Positions 1-8,177 of a DNA stretch of 64,000 nt are shown here, piece by piece. Source of the DNA: Natronospirillum operosum (lineage in GTDB: Bacteria > Pseudomonadota > Gammaproteobacteria > Pseudomonadales > Natronospirillaceae); contig NZ_SRMF01000008.1 in the NCBI RefSeq assembly GCF_004768465.1, positions 85,747 to 149,746 of the forward strand. The letters are read 5' to 3'. Under the pieces are notes generated by a model. The model made no database searches. It was not told the DNA's origin and saw only the letters and a list, made by a program, of their open reading frames with translations. Each line of letters begins with the position of its first letter. Position 1 is the stretch's first letter. The position numbers and the translations under genes are program-made.

Positions 1-192
1 ATAGTGCAGATCACACAGCCGGAGCCCTGGGCTCTGGTCGACAACTGGGACCCGGTCAACATGCCGCCGGAACGGCATATCGGGTATGCCATACAATGGT
101 TCGGGCTGGCCGCCGTGTTGGTGGTCGGCTTCCTGATCTGGGGATTTCATCGCGGTCGAGCGACCGCCAGGAGCACTGACAGCAATGAGTAA
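1..192 (+). CDS. SURF1-family oxidase assembly protein, C-terminal fragment
   Basis: The frame is open from the first base, so the gene starts before the window and only about 63 codons are seen. The fragment carries the characteristic SURF1 end: a PPERHIGYAIQWF segment followed by one membrane helix (AAVLVVGFLIWGF) and a short basic tail. SURF1 proteins are inner-membrane factors that help insert heme a into cytochrome c oxidase subunit I. The next gene starts inside the last codons (8-base overlap), and heme A and heme O synthase genes follow, which fits the role. The GTG at base 4 is an internal codon, not a start. Confidence 0.85.
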   Translation: MVQITQPEPWALVDNWDPVNMPPERHIGYAIQWFGLAAVLVVGFLIWGFHRGRATARSTDSNE

Positions 193-715
193 CGCCCGCC
201 CCAAGCCCGGCTACAAGGCCGCCCAGTTGTGGATTGTCCTGCTTACACCCCTGGTGGTCATACTGGCCTCCACGCTGCTGTTTTATTCCGGCTGGCTGCA
301 TCCGGAAGACACCACCAACAAGGGCGAGCTGATCTCACCGCCGCTGGATATCAGTGCGCTGGGGCTGGAACAGGACGACCGCCGCTGGTGGCTGCTGACG
401 GCCTCCACTGCCGGCTGCGACGCGGTGTGTGAAGAGCAACTGTATTGGGTGCAGCAGATTCATATTCGGCTGGGGCGCGAAAGTCCGCGCGTCAGTCGTT
501 CCCTGCTGACCGCAGAGCCGGTTGCTCTTAGTCAGGAATTCCCCGGCCTTCATGAACGCCAGGGCAATCTCGATGCCCTGCCCATGGATGAGCCGGTGCA
601 GTTGTTTGTTGTCGATCCCAATGGCAATGTCATGATGAAATTCAATTCTGACAACAGCTATGAAGATGTGCTGGATGACATCAATACGCTGCTCAGCCGA
701 TCAACCATAGGTTAG
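185..715 (+). CDS. Sco-like membrane-anchored protein of the cytochrome oxidase assembly operon
   Basis: This 176-residue protein has one N-terminal membrane helix (about residues 15-36) and a periplasmic part that looks like a reduced thioredoxin/Sco fold. The segment TASTAGCDAVCEEQLYWVQQ has a CxxxC pair like the copper-binding Cys pair of Sco proteins. 'QLFVVDPNGNVMMKF' resembles the late strand where Sco has its His ligand, but no such His is obvious. It sits between SURF1 and heme A synthase, where pseudomonads have a hypothetical gene of similar size. A role in copper or thiol handling for oxidase assembly is inferred from fold and position. The start overlaps the SURF1 end by 8 bases, suggesting translational coupling. 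Confidence 0.65.
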   Translation: MSNARPKPGYKAAQLWIVLLTPLVVILASTLLFYSGWLHPEDTTNKGELISPPLDISALGLEQDDRRWWLLTASTAGCDAVCEEQLYWVQQIHIRLGRESPRVSRSLLTAEPVALSQEFPGLHERQGNLDALPMDEPVQLFVVDPNGNVMMKFNSDNSYEDVLDDINTLLSRSTIG

Positions 716-722
716 AGGTCTA

Positions 723-1745
723 ATGTCCATGTTACGGAAAGATCTGTCCCGCCCCGGCTATCTGCTTGCACTGTCGGCAGTCATCTTCAGCTATTTCGTG
801 GTCACCCTTGGTGCCTATACACGTCTGGTGGATGCCGGCCTGGGCTGTCCGGACTGGCCCTTCTGCTACGGGCATCTGTGGGCGCCGCTGACCGACGAGG
901 CCATCTCACTGGCCAACCAGGCCTGGCCCGAATTTCCGGTGGACCACAGCATCATCTGGCCGGAAATGCTGCATCGCTATGTAGCAGTGATACTGGGGCT
1001 GATGGTGCTGGCCCTGTGGTGGGTCACCTGGCGGCATCGCAATGTGCCCGGTCAGCCGCTCAAGCTGCCCATCGCCATCGGCATCATCATCTGCATTCAG
1101 GCGGCTTTCGGGGCCTGGACCGTGACCCTGAAGCTGTGGCCGCAGGTCGTCACCGCGCACCTGCTCGGCGGCTTCCTGACCGCGACTCTGCTCTGGCTGC
1201 TGACCCTGCGGCTGTCCGGCTGGCAACCCGGCCTGCGCTGGGTCAATACCCGCTACATGTCGATGACCCTGGGCCTGATCACCATGGCGGCGCTGATCAT
1301 CCAGATTGCGCTGGGTGGCTGGACCTCGGCCACCTATTCGGCGCTGGCCTGTCCGGACTTCCCGACCTGTCAGGGCTACTGGTTTCCGCCGTTCGACTAC
1401 GCCCGCGGGTTCGACATCTTCAAGGCCATTGGCCCCAACTATCTGGGCGGCAAACTGGATGGTGAAGCCCGTGCTGCCGTGCATCATGTGCATCGCGTTG
1501 GCGCGCTGGTGGTGACCCTGCTGATGCTGGTTCTGGCCTGGCGGGTGCACAGAGCCGGTTTACAATCGCTTGCCAAACTGTTAGTGGGTACACTGGCAGT
1601 GCAGGTTGCACTGGGTATCATAAACGTATATTTTGCCCTGCCCCTGTGGGCGGCAACAGCTCACAATGGTGTGGCACTGGTGCTGCTGATGGTCATGACG
1701 ACCATCCTGTACCGTATGTACCGGGAGTTATCCTATGACCAATAG
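723..1745 (+). CDS. ctaA: Heme A synthase (COX15/CtaA family)
   Basis: This 340-residue polytopic protein (about 8 helices) matches COX15/CtaA. It has two pseudo-repeats with heme-ligand histidines (EMLHRY near residue 80, AHLLGG near 142, HHVHR near 260, AHNG near 318). It also has two short extracytoplasmic Cys pairs, [10 protein letters not shown] and ACPDFPTC. The enzyme oxidises the C8 methyl of heme O to the formyl of heme A for aa3-type oxidases. It precedes and overlaps the heme O synthase gene by 11 bases, so the two steps are co-expressed. GAGG lies 4 bases before this ATG and 10 before a second ATG at 729; either could be the start. Confidence 0.93.
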   Translation: MSMLRKDLSRPGYLLALSAVIFSYFVVTLGAYTRLVDAGLGCPDWPFCYGHLWAPLTDEAISLANQAWPEFPVDHSIIWPEMLHRYVAVILGLMVLALWWVTWRHRNVPGQPLKLPIAIGIIICIQAAFGAWTVTLKLWPQVVTAHLLGGFLTATLLWLLTLRLSGWQPGLRWVNTRYMSMTLGLITMAALIIQIALGGWTSATYSALACPDFPTCQGYWFPPFDYARGFDIFKAIGPNYLGGKLDGEARAAVHHVHRVGALVVTLLMLVLAWRVHRAGLQSLAKLLVGTLAVQVALGIINVYFALPLWAATAHNGVALVLLMVMTTILYRMYRELSYDQ

Positions 1746-2652
1746 CGTGGTCCGCTCTACTCGCACAGCGCTTTTGCGCGACCTCTGGGAGATGTGCAAG
1801 CCCAAGGTCGTGCTGCTGATGCTGATCACTTCCGTGGTCGGTATGGCGCTGGCGACCGAGGGCTGGATTCCGCCTCTGGTACTCATCTTCGGCAATCTCG
1901 GCATTGCCATGGTGGCGGCCTCCGGTGCCGCCATCAACCACCTGATGGATGAGCGCATTGACCAGAAAATGGCCCGCACCCAACGCCGACCCGTGGCAAC
2001 GGGCCGGGTCTCGGTGCCCATGGGGGTGGCGTTTGCTGCCCTGCTGGGTGCCATTGGCAGCCTGATCCTGTGGTGGAGCACCAATCTTCTGACCATGTGG
2101 CTGACGCTGGCGGCGCTGGTGGGGTATGCCTTCATCTACACCGGCTTTCTCAAGCGGGCCACGCCGCAGAACATCGTGATTGGTGGTCTGGCCGGGGCGG
2201 CCCCGCCCCTGCTGGGCTGGACTGCAGTAACCGGGCAGATAGAGCCGATGGCGCTGTTGCTGGTGCTGATCATCTTCACCTGGACCCCGCCGCATTTCTG
2301 GGCGCTGGCCATTCATCGGCGTGAAGACTACGCCAAGGCCAACGTACCCATGCTGCCGGTGACCCATGGGGTGGCCTACACCAAGCTGTTCATCCTGCTG
2401 TATACGCTGTTGCTGACGGCCGTGACGCTGTTGCCTTTCCTTATTCTGGAGGTGGGTCGTCTGTATCTGATCGCCGCCATGCTGCTGAATCTGCGCTTTA
2501 TCCAGTGGGCCTGGCGGCTGTATCGGGATGAAAGACACGCCATGCCGACGTTCCGGTTCTCCATCACCTATCTGCTGTGGCTGTTTACCGCCCTGCTGGC
2601 GGATCACTACCTGAGCCTGTTCGCGCCGCACCTGGCGCGCATGGTCAGCTGA
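1735..2652 (+). CDS. cyoE: Protoheme IX farnesyltransferase (heme O synthase)
   Basis: The 305-residue UbiA-superfamily prenyltransferase starts inside the end of the COX15 gene (ATGACC, 11-base overlap). The first Asp-rich motif is [19 protein letters not shown] near residue 66; a second polar loop, [16 protein letters not shown], lies near residue 196. Both are typical of CyoE/CtaB. It transfers a farnesyl group to heme B, making heme O, which the upstream CtaA turns into heme A. About nine hydrophobic segments are visible. It is the last gene of the rightward assembly operon and is convergent with engB, only 9 bases apart. Confidence 0.94.
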   Translation: MTNSVVRSTRTALLRDLWEMCKPKVVLLMLITSVVGMALATEGWIPPLVLIFGNLGIAMVAASGAAINHLMDERIDQKMARTQRRPVATGRVSVPMGVAFAALLGAIGSLILWWSTNLLTMWLTLAALVGYAFIYTGFLKRATPQNIVIGGLAGAAPPLLGWTAVTGQIEPMALLLVLIIFTWTPPHFWALAIHRREDYAKANVPMLPVTHGVAYTKLFILLYTLLLTAVTLLPFLILEVGRLYLIAAMLLNLRFIQWAWRLYRDERHAMPTFRFSITYLLWLFTALLADHYLSLFAPHLARMVS

Positions 2653-2661
2653 GCCTGCGGC

Positions 2662-3285
2662 TCAGCCTTCCCGCTTCAGCCAGGGGCCGAACCAGGTGAC
2701 CAGCTTTGCCTCCAGCTCCGCCAGTCCTTCCTTGTGCAGGGCCGAAAAGGTCTGAATGCTGACCAGATCATCCACATTGGCCAGTCCGGCACGGGCTTCC
2801 TGCAGGGTATTTTTCTGCGGGCCCTTCTTCAGCTTGTCCGCCTTGGTCAGCAGGATATGAGTCGGAATTTCCGCATCCACGGCCCATTGCAGCATGGCAC
2901 GGTCGAACTCCTTGAACGGGTGCCGGATATCCATCAGCAGCACCAGCCCGATCAGGGACTGCCGCGACTGCAGGTAGGATTCCAGTTCGGCATCCCACTG
3001 CTTCTTGATACTCTTCTGCACCCGGGCGTAGCCATAGCCGGGCAGGTCGACCAGACGCAATGAGTCGGCTCCGAAGGTAAAGAAATTGATCAGTTGGGTA
3101 CGGCCGGGTGTTTTACTGGTGCGAGCCAGTTTATGGTTACGCGTCAAAGTATTCAGCGCACTGGATTTGCCCGCATTGGAGCGTCCGGCGAAGGCTATCT
3201 CGGCCCCTTCATCGACCGGACACCGGGCAAGGTCAGGCGCGCTGGTCAGAAACTGTGCCTGTGCAAAATCGAGGTAATCGGACAT
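2662..3285 (-). CDS. engB: Ribosome biogenesis GTPase EngB (YihA/YsxC)
   Basis: A 207-residue GTPase when started at the ATG at 3285. The longer open frame upstream lacks family similarity and would overlap the divergent cytochrome gene. Visible G motifs are G1 GRSNAGKSS (residues 34-42), the [10 protein letters not shown] switch I segment, G3 DLPGYGYA and G4 [11 protein letters not shown], in the order expected for EngB. The family is needed for 50S subunit assembly. In pseudomonads engB lies beside cytochrome c5, c4 and dsbA genes, an arrangement kept here with engB divergent from them (32 bases between the start codons). Confidence 0.95.
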   Translation of the reverse strand: MSDYLDFAQAQFLTSAPDLARCPVDEGAEIAFAGRSNAGKSSALNTLTRNHKLARTSKTPGRTQLINFFTFGADSLRLVDLPGYGYARVQKSIKKQWDAELESYLQSRQSLIGLVLLMDIRHPFKEFDRAMLQWAVDAEIPTHILLTKADKLKKGPQKNTLQEARAGLANVDDLVSIQTFSALHKEGLAELEAKLVTWFGPWLKREG

Positions 3286-3317
3286 TGAACAAATCCCCTG
3301 CTGTTTTCCGGCTCCGG

Positions 3318-3689
3318 ATGCTGAGCCGAGAGTGTACCAGAAAGCCGCTGCATCGCCTGCTGTCAGCAGCGCTGTTGATGGCCGGAACCCTGCTGTTTTC
3401 TGCCAGCTGGGCGGATGAACCTGTACCGGGTCAGCGGGTGGTGGAGCAGAACTGCATGAGTTGTCATCTGTCGGGGGCCGGCAATGCCCCGCGTCCGCGC
3501 CACAGCGAAGACTGGGCTCCACTGCTGGAGACCTGGGGGTTTGACCAGGTGGTCACCCAGGCCTGGGAAGGACGCGGTCGGATGCCGGCGCGAGGGTTCT
3601 GCCAAAGCTGCAGTCGGGAGGACATCGAAGCAGCCGTGCGCTACATGATCCCGGAGCATCTGCTCGACGAGTATGCGCCGGAACCCTGA
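3318..3689 (+). CDS. Cytochrome c5-like small c-type cytochrome
   Basis: Starting at the ATG at 3318 gives 123 residues: an N-terminal signal peptide (basic start, then [19 protein letters not shown]) and one heme-binding CMSCH (residues 46-50). Near the C-terminus, [18 protein letters not shown] has a CxxC pair like the disulfide of cytochrome c5. A Met axial ligand (RMPARG) lies just before it. The product should be periplasmic, carrying electrons to terminal oxidases, in keeping with the c4 gene 107 bases downstream. The frame is open upstream of 3318, but that part overlaps engB and has no signal-peptide character. No strong ribosome binding site precedes this ATG. Confidence 0.85.
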   Translation: MLSRECTRKPLHRLLSAALLMAGTLLFSASWADEPVPGQRVVEQNCMSCHLSGAGNAPRPRHSEDWAPLLETWGFDQVVTQAWEGRGRMPARGFCQSCSREDIEAAVRYMIPEHLLDEYAPEP

Positions 3690-3726
3690 TCCGGCGCGAA
3701 TCAGCATGCAAAAATCACGCGTCTGA

Positions 3727-3755
3727 TTGCCCGTGTGGCCCCGTACCGTTAAACT
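3727..3755 (+). promoter_or_regulatory. Candidate sigma-70 promoter of the cytochrome c4 gene
   Basis: TTGCCC (3727-3732) and TAAACT (3750-3755) are spaced by exactly 17 bases and lie 41 bases before the chosen cytochrome c4 start. This is read by eye from the sequence; no transcription start is known. Confidence 0.4.
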
Positions 3756-3795
3756 ATGCTCCAGTCAATTTTCATTCAAGAACATGGATCACGGC

Positions 3796-4431
3796 ATGAT
3801 GAAAAAAACCATCGCGGTCACCCTCGCGCTAGTCGGATTGTCCGGCTTGGCGCTGGCTCAGGGTGATGCAGAACGGGGCGAAGAACTCGCACAGACCTGT
3901 GCAGGCTGCCACGGTACTGACGGCAACAGCGCCAGCCCTGACTTTCCGAAAATCGCCGGTCAGAACACGCGGTATTTCATCGAGCAGATGGAGGCCTACC
4001 AGGACGGCTCGCGGGTCAACGCCCTGATGCAGGGCCAGGTCGCCGCACTGGATGATCAGGATATCCGGGATCTGGCTGCTTTCTATGCGCAACAGGAGCC
4101 CAACTTCGGTGAGGCCGATCCGGATCTGGTCGAGCTGGGCCGCGAGATCTACCGTGCCGGGCTGCAGGAATCCGGAGTCATGTCCTGCATGGCCTGCCAC
4201 GGTCCTCAGGGTCAGGGCAATGCGGCTGCCGGCTTCCCACGTATTGCCGGTCAGCATGCGGATTACACCATCAGCCAGCTGAACGCATACCGCACCGGCT
4301 ACAGAGCAGATGAACCGGCGGAGAACGCCCGCATGACCGATGGTGACACCCGCATGATGCGGGCTATTGCCTACCGTATGCGTGATCACGAGATCGAAGC
4401 GGTGGCCTCTTATCTCGAAGGGCTGCACTGA
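3796..4431 (+). CDS. Diheme cytochrome c4
   Basis: This 211-residue protein has a signal peptide (MMKKTIAVTLALVGLSGLALA) and two homologous cytochrome c domains. Each has a CxxCH heme site, CAGCH in the first domain and CMACH in the second, and each repeats the pattern 'GFPRIAGQ..DY' that marks c4. Methionine ligands follow in RVNALMQGQ and ENARMTDGDT. It is a periplasmic electron carrier feeding terminal oxidases, in line with two sets of oxidase genes in the window. An in-frame ATG at 3784 is also possible; 3796 was chosen because the signal peptide then starts normally and GGAT lies at a usable distance. Confidence 0.92.
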   Translation: MMKKTIAVTLALVGLSGLALAQGDAERGEELAQTCAGCHGTDGNSASPDFPKIAGQNTRYFIEQMEAYQDGSRVNALMQGQVAALDDQDIRDLAAFYAQQEPNFGEADPDLVELGREIYRAGLQESGVMSCMACHGPQGQGNAAAGFPRIAGQHADYTISQLNAYRTGYRADEPAENARMTDGDTRMMRAIAYRMRDHEIEAVASYLEGLH

Positions 4432-4460
4432 GGCGCGGCGGGCTCTATAAATCAACTGTA

Positions 4461-4486
4461 AAAAGGCGGAGTATTCCGCCTTTTTT
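4461..4486 (+). terminator. Rho-independent terminator after cytochrome c4
   Basis: AAAAGGCGGA and TCCGCCTTTT form a perfect stem around the 4-base loop GTAT, ending in a run of six T. It lies 29 bases after the cytochrome c4 stop and separates it from dsbA. Confidence 0.9.
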
Positions 4487-4564
4487 GGGTTCAAATACCC
4501 CATAATCATTCGCCTGAAGGCGACTCAGGTGGCCTAAAACTATCCAGAAGTTCAGGTATTCGCT

Positions 4565-5206
4565 ATGAAACGACGTATTGCGCTGGCCTCGGCAATGTTG
4601 GCGGCCCTGTTGACGGTGCACACCGTCAAGGCCGATCACCTGGAAGAAGGCGTGCATTATCGCACCCTCAGTTCACCGGTAAATGTATCCATACCGCGCG
4701 ACAAGGACGGTATCATTCATGAATTCTTCTGGTACGGCTGCATCCATTGCTACAACCTCGAGCCCGCCGTCATAGAGTTCAAGAATGACCTGCCGGACAA
4801 CCTGGCTTTTGAGGAAGTACCCGCCACCTTCAGCGAAGTGCATGAACTGCATGGGCGGGCATTTTATGCCTGGCAGTTTCTGAACCTGCCGGAAGACACG
4901 CACCAGGCGCTCTATGACGAGATATTCGTCAACAACAATGACTTGCGCAGCGAGCGAGCATTGGCTGATTTCTTTGCCGAGCGTGGCGTGGATGCCGAAG
5001 ACTTCAGAAAGATGATGAATTCTTTCTCCGTGCAGACCAAGATCAGGGTGGCACAGAATCTGACTGCCGGGGCGCAGGTCAGGGGTACGCCCTCGGTCAT
5101 GGTCAATGGCCGCTACATGATTGAAAGCGGCATGCCGGGCGTGAGTTCCAATGAGGAAATGCTGCGCATTGCCCGCGAACTGGCTCTGGAGCAGGCCAGC
5201 GATTGA
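4565..5206 (+). CDS. dsbA: Thiol:disulfide interchange protein DsbA
   Basis: A 213-residue periplasmic oxidoreductase with a signal peptide (residues 1-23, MKRRIALASAMLAALLTVHTVKA), a thioredoxin-fold start (IIHEFFWYGC) and a cis-proline loop VRGTPSVMVNG. The insertion of a helical domain between them is typical of DsbA. The active site reads CIHC rather than the usual CPHC of DsbA; the dipeptide between the cysteines sets redox potential, so this enzyme may differ in oxidising strength. It introduces disulfides into exported proteins. Its own promoter must lie in 4487-4564, after the upstream terminator. Confidence 0.92.
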   Translation: MKRRIALASAMLAALLTVHTVKADHLEEGVHYRTLSSPVNVSIPRDKDGIIHEFFWYGCIHCYNLEPAVIEFKNDLPDNLAFEEVPATFSEVHELHGRAFYAWQFLNLPEDTHQALYDEIFVNNNDLRSERALADFFAERGVDAEDFRKMMNSFSVQTKIRVAQNLTAGAQVRGTPSVMVNGRYMIESGMPGVSSNEEMLRIARELALEQASD

Positions 5207-5272
5207 GCTTTATGTGCGGTTTTCCTGATTTGATGTAAGCCTGTAGAGCTGAACAGCAACGGGTGGGCGGTG

Positions 5273-5908
5273 TTAATCGGATGATTCCGTCGGTATTCGC
5301 TGCTCATAGGGTTGTTGGAAGGCCCGGTCCAGTAAAGTACCAATGTAATCGGCCAGGTCGTCAAAGTAGGCGTCATCCATGGTCGTTTTGCCTACCGATT
5401 CCAGTATAGGCTGTAGCAAAAGCGGCGCGACAAGCAAGCTCTGCAACACCAGTCGCGCCTGTTCGGGTCGATGAATGTTGCCCTCGGGCAGTGACTGATC
5501 CAGTTGTTGCTCTACTTGACGCAGCAGGGGACGCAAAACTGTTTCGATCAGCCATTGTCGCTGGTTGTCCGGAGCAAACAAAGCGCTCTTGACCACCAGG
5601 TGGATCAGTTCGCGTGGAGCGAAACGGTAGTAGTTGCGGAACAGGTCAGCAAAGGACATCTCGGGGAAGCGCTTCAGGCTGGCAAGTACATGCGCCTTGA
5701 CCGGTTCAAGATAACTGAGCAGAACCGCGCGGTAAAGGCCACTTTTGTCGCCATAGTAATAGGCGATCATGGCGGAATTGACACCGGCACGCTCGGCGAT
5801 GCGCCGAATTGAAACCCGCTGGTACTCTTGATGCAGGAACAGATGGCGCCCAGCTTCCAGCAAGCGGTCGCAGGCGCTGGTGTTTTTGTCCGATGAGTAT
5901 GTCTGCAT
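5273..5908 (-). CDS. TetR-family transcriptional regulator
   Basis: A 211-residue protein whose N-terminus carries a TetR helix-turn-helix (RLLEAGRHLFL, then VSIRRIAERAGVNSAMIAYY, then YGDKSGLYRAV). The C-terminal ligand domain resembles the CecR/DUF1956 type. The ATG at 5908 is chosen because a strong GGGGGAGAT site lies just before it; the frame is open further upstream. It is the last gene of a leftward operon with an outer-membrane protein, a LolA-like protein and an RND transporter. It probably controls that operon, with the palindromes at 10621-10661 as candidate operator. The ligand is unknown. Confidence 0.88.
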   Translation of the reverse strand: MQTYSSDKNTSACDRLLEAGRHLFLHQEYQRVSIRRIAERAGVNSAMIAYYYGDKSGLYRAVLLSYLEPVKAHVLASLKRFPEMSFADLFRNYYRFAPRELIHLVVKSALFAPDNQRQWLIETVLRPLLRQVEQQLDQSLPEGNIHRPEQARLVLQSLLVAPLLLQPILESVGKTTMDDAYFDDLADYIGTLLDRAFQQPYEQRIPTESSD

Positions 5909-5967
5909 GCTATCTCCCCCGTTTGTATGACTGATAACGCGGGCCTTGGACAATACCGCAGAGCCAC

Positions 5968-7356
5968 CTAGATTAGCCACTCCAGTTGCCAGAATATCCG
6001 ATCGCTGTCGTCAGCCGTCTGCAATTGGACTGCGTCTCCAGCGCGATAGCCAACCCAGCCAAACCGGGTGCGCCACTGGTCGCTGATGTCCCAGTCGGCC
6101 GCCAGCCGCGTCGCCTGCCCGCTGTCGGTCAGGCCGCCAAAACCGAGCACCACTCCACTCAGCGTGAGCCGCTCCCGCAAGGTGCTGTGCTCTGCGCCGA
6201 TGGCCCAGCGGTGGTTGAACTCCTCACCCAGATTGGCGGCCATGTCAGGCTGATAGTCAGGCAGGTAATCAGTGCGGTACTCGAGTAGCAGGCGGCTGTT
6301 TTCGGGCAGCGTAAGGTCGACCCCCAGCGCCCAGGATAGCCGTTGGGTGGTGCGTTCCGCACCACTGCTTCGCACCGCCTGCCCGCCCTGCTGGGTCGTG
6401 TTGACCGGGGCCCAGGTAAGACCGTCTTCAACGGCGATTTCGGCCCTGATCACAGTACTGTCGAACGGCACGCTCAGCCCGGCGCCGACGGTTGTCAGTC
6501 GCTCGTATCGGCGCTCGACCGCGCCCGGCTCAAACATCAGATGCCCAGTCGGGTTGTAGCCACGCCAGACGAACGCCGCCAGATCGGCACCCTGCCAAAG
6601 GCCGCTTAAGCGTACACCGCCGGCATGCGCGTCCGGGTCTTCCCAGCCATGGTTGGGTGTCCGGTCTTTGGTCTCGGCAGGCAGTGGATAGTAATCGCTG
6701 CCATGAACCGGCTGTTCGGCCATCCGGTTTTCATGCGCCACCATACCCTGTAGCGTCCAGTTACCCAGGTACAACCGGGCCTCGGTCAGCCAGCGGGACA
6801 GCCTCGTTTCGTCGGCGTCATACAAACCCGGCTGCGCCATACGGGGCGGGTTGACCGGTTCGAGCACTGAGAGTACATCGTTGAAGCCCCAGGATTGCAC
6901 TTGCCGTCCACTGGTCAGCGCCCAGTCAGAGGTGCGGTAACCCAGGCGGGCCTCATGCAGCTCCAGTTGAGTTTCCCGCTGGTCACGATAGGGCGTTTTC
7001 CAGTCCGTGTCGGGTCGCAGGTCAAACACCCAGTCCTGGCTCAGTTCAGCATCCAGAACTCCATCGAAGCGGCTGTTCGGACGCCATTCCACTCTGGACC
7101 GCCAGGCGGTGACCAGGCTGGCCAGCCCTCGGTGATCAGTCTCATTCAGGTCTGGTTCAGGCTGGGTCGTGTTCACCTGCCCCCGTTGGATCAGGCGATT
7201 GGCCAGATAGACCGTACGGGGTTCTGACGGCTCCACCGGTTCGACCTCGCCGAAGCCGCTGTTGAACGTTTCACCAAAAGGGTCGTCTGCCGCCACGATG
7301 TTACTCGCCACGACCAGGCTGGTCGCTGCGAGTATCAATAGTACTGTTAATCTCAT
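5968..7356 (-). CDS. Outer-membrane beta-barrel-like protein of an RND transport operon
   Basis: This 462-residue protein has a signal peptide (MRLTVLLILAATSLVVASNIVAA) and a long run of alternating polar/hydrophobic strands (for example RVEWRPNSRFDGVLDAELSQ and TQLELHEARLGYRTSDWALT). It ends in an aromatic strand, WQLEWLI, as expected for an outer-membrane barrel. It resembles DUF1302/porin-like proteins in style, and no specific substrate can be read. It overlaps the LolA-like gene by 4 bases (ATGA-type junction), so the two are translationally coupled. It may be the outer-membrane end of the RND/LolA-like route; this is inferred from context. Confidence 0.7.
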   Translation of the reverse strand: MRLTVLLILAATSLVVASNIVAADDPFGETFNSGFGEVEPVEPSEPRTVYLANRLIQRGQVNTTQPEPDLNETDHRGLASLVTAWRSRVEWRPNSRFDGVLDAELSQDWVFDLRPDTDWKTPYRDQRETQLELHEARLGYRTSDWALTSGRQVQSWGFNDVLSVLEPVNPPRMAQPGLYDADETRLSRWLTEARLYLGNWTLQGMVAHENRMAEQPVHGSDYYPLPAETKDRTPNHGWEDPDAHAGGVRLSGLWQGADLAAFVWRGYNPTGHLMFEPGAVERRYERLTTVGAGLSVPFDSTVIRAEIAVEDGLTWAPVNTTQQGGQAVRSSGAERTTQRLSWALGVDLTLPENSRLLLEYRTDYLPDYQPDMAANLGEEFNHRWAIGAEHSTLRERLTLSGVVLGFGGLTDSGQATRLAADWDISDQWRTRFGWVGYRAGDAVQLQTADDSDRIFWQLEWLI

Positions 7357-8177
7357 AGCCCCTGCTCCAGTCGCTGTATGCTGAATTCGGACGCTGATAT
7401 TTCAGGGTCCAGATCGATGTCGCTGAATGTCAATTGAGTACGATGCACGGTCTGGCCGCCTTCCTGGCTGACCACCTGCATGACTTTAGGCAGCCAGTAG
7501 CCATCGCGATGCTCCCATTCCGGTATGTTTATCAGTTTGCGTTCATTGACACCCTCAAGGCTGTGGATGGCTCGAATCACCTGATAGTTGCTTTGCTGAA
7601 CATAGATTACCGATTCGGTGTAGCCGGTGCGGTCAATCACGTCGTTGTCGGCCGCCGTGGCGCGAACCAGCCAGACCGGTTCGTCACCGACCCTGTCTTC
7701 ACCCAGCAGCTCGTATGTCCAGTCATCCAGATTGCGCGACGACATATCGGCATAGGACAGGTCCGACCCCATAAAGCTGCTGCTCTGGTCACTGCCAGCG
7801 ATGCGTCTGGACCTGTTCATGCTGGGTAAAAACAGCCACTGGTCGTCGCTGAGTTGCGGGTCGTTGTAATCGAAGGACAGAAAACCGGTGCCACGGACAT
7901 CGGACGGTTCCAGAAAAAACATCAGACTGCGTTCGCTGTCCTCAAAGGTCCGGCTCAGCGACTGCAACCGGCGTACTCGCTGGTTGCTGTTGCGATCAAT
8001 CAGCGTCATGGTGATCTCGGAGGCCATCACTTCGGGCGTGGGTTGGGCATCGACTTCGGCCATGATCTCCCGGCCGGTTTCGGCCTGGGCGCTGGTGCTG
8101 GTCAGCACCAGAATGGTCGACAGAATGGCGATTCCAATGCTCAGATGAGCAGGCTTATTCAAAAGTTCATGTTTCAT
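7353..8177 (-). CDS. Outer membrane lipoprotein-sorting protein (LolA-like fold)
   Basis: A 274-residue secreted protein with a hydrophobic signal segment (IGIAILSTILVLTSTSAQA). The body has the pattern of the LolA-like family that accompanies MMPL/RND transporters: EITMTLIDRNSNQRVRRLQS, FLEPSDVRGTGFLSFDY, WLFLPSMNRSRRIAGSDQSS, and FMGSDLSYADMSSRNLDDW. Members are periplasmic carriers with a half-barrel for a hydrophobic cargo. It overlaps both neighbours by 4 bases, tying it tightly to the RND gene upstream and the barrel gene downstream. It likely shuttles a lipid or lipid-like molecule across the periplasm; the cargo is not known. Confidence 0.85.
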   Translation of the reverse strand: MKHELLNKPAHLSIGIAILSTILVLTSTSAQAETGREIMAEVDAQPTPEVMASEITMTLIDRNSNQRVRRLQSLSRTFEDSERSLMFFLEPSDVRGTGFLSFDYNDPQLSDDQWLFLPSMNRSRRIAGSDQSSSFMGSDLSYADMSSRNLDDWTYELLGEDRVGDEPVWLVRATAADNDVIDRTGYTESVIYVQQSNYQVIRAIHSLEGVNERKLINIPEWEHRDGYWLPKVMQVVSQEGGQTVHRTQLTFSDIDLDPEISASEFSIQRLEQGL

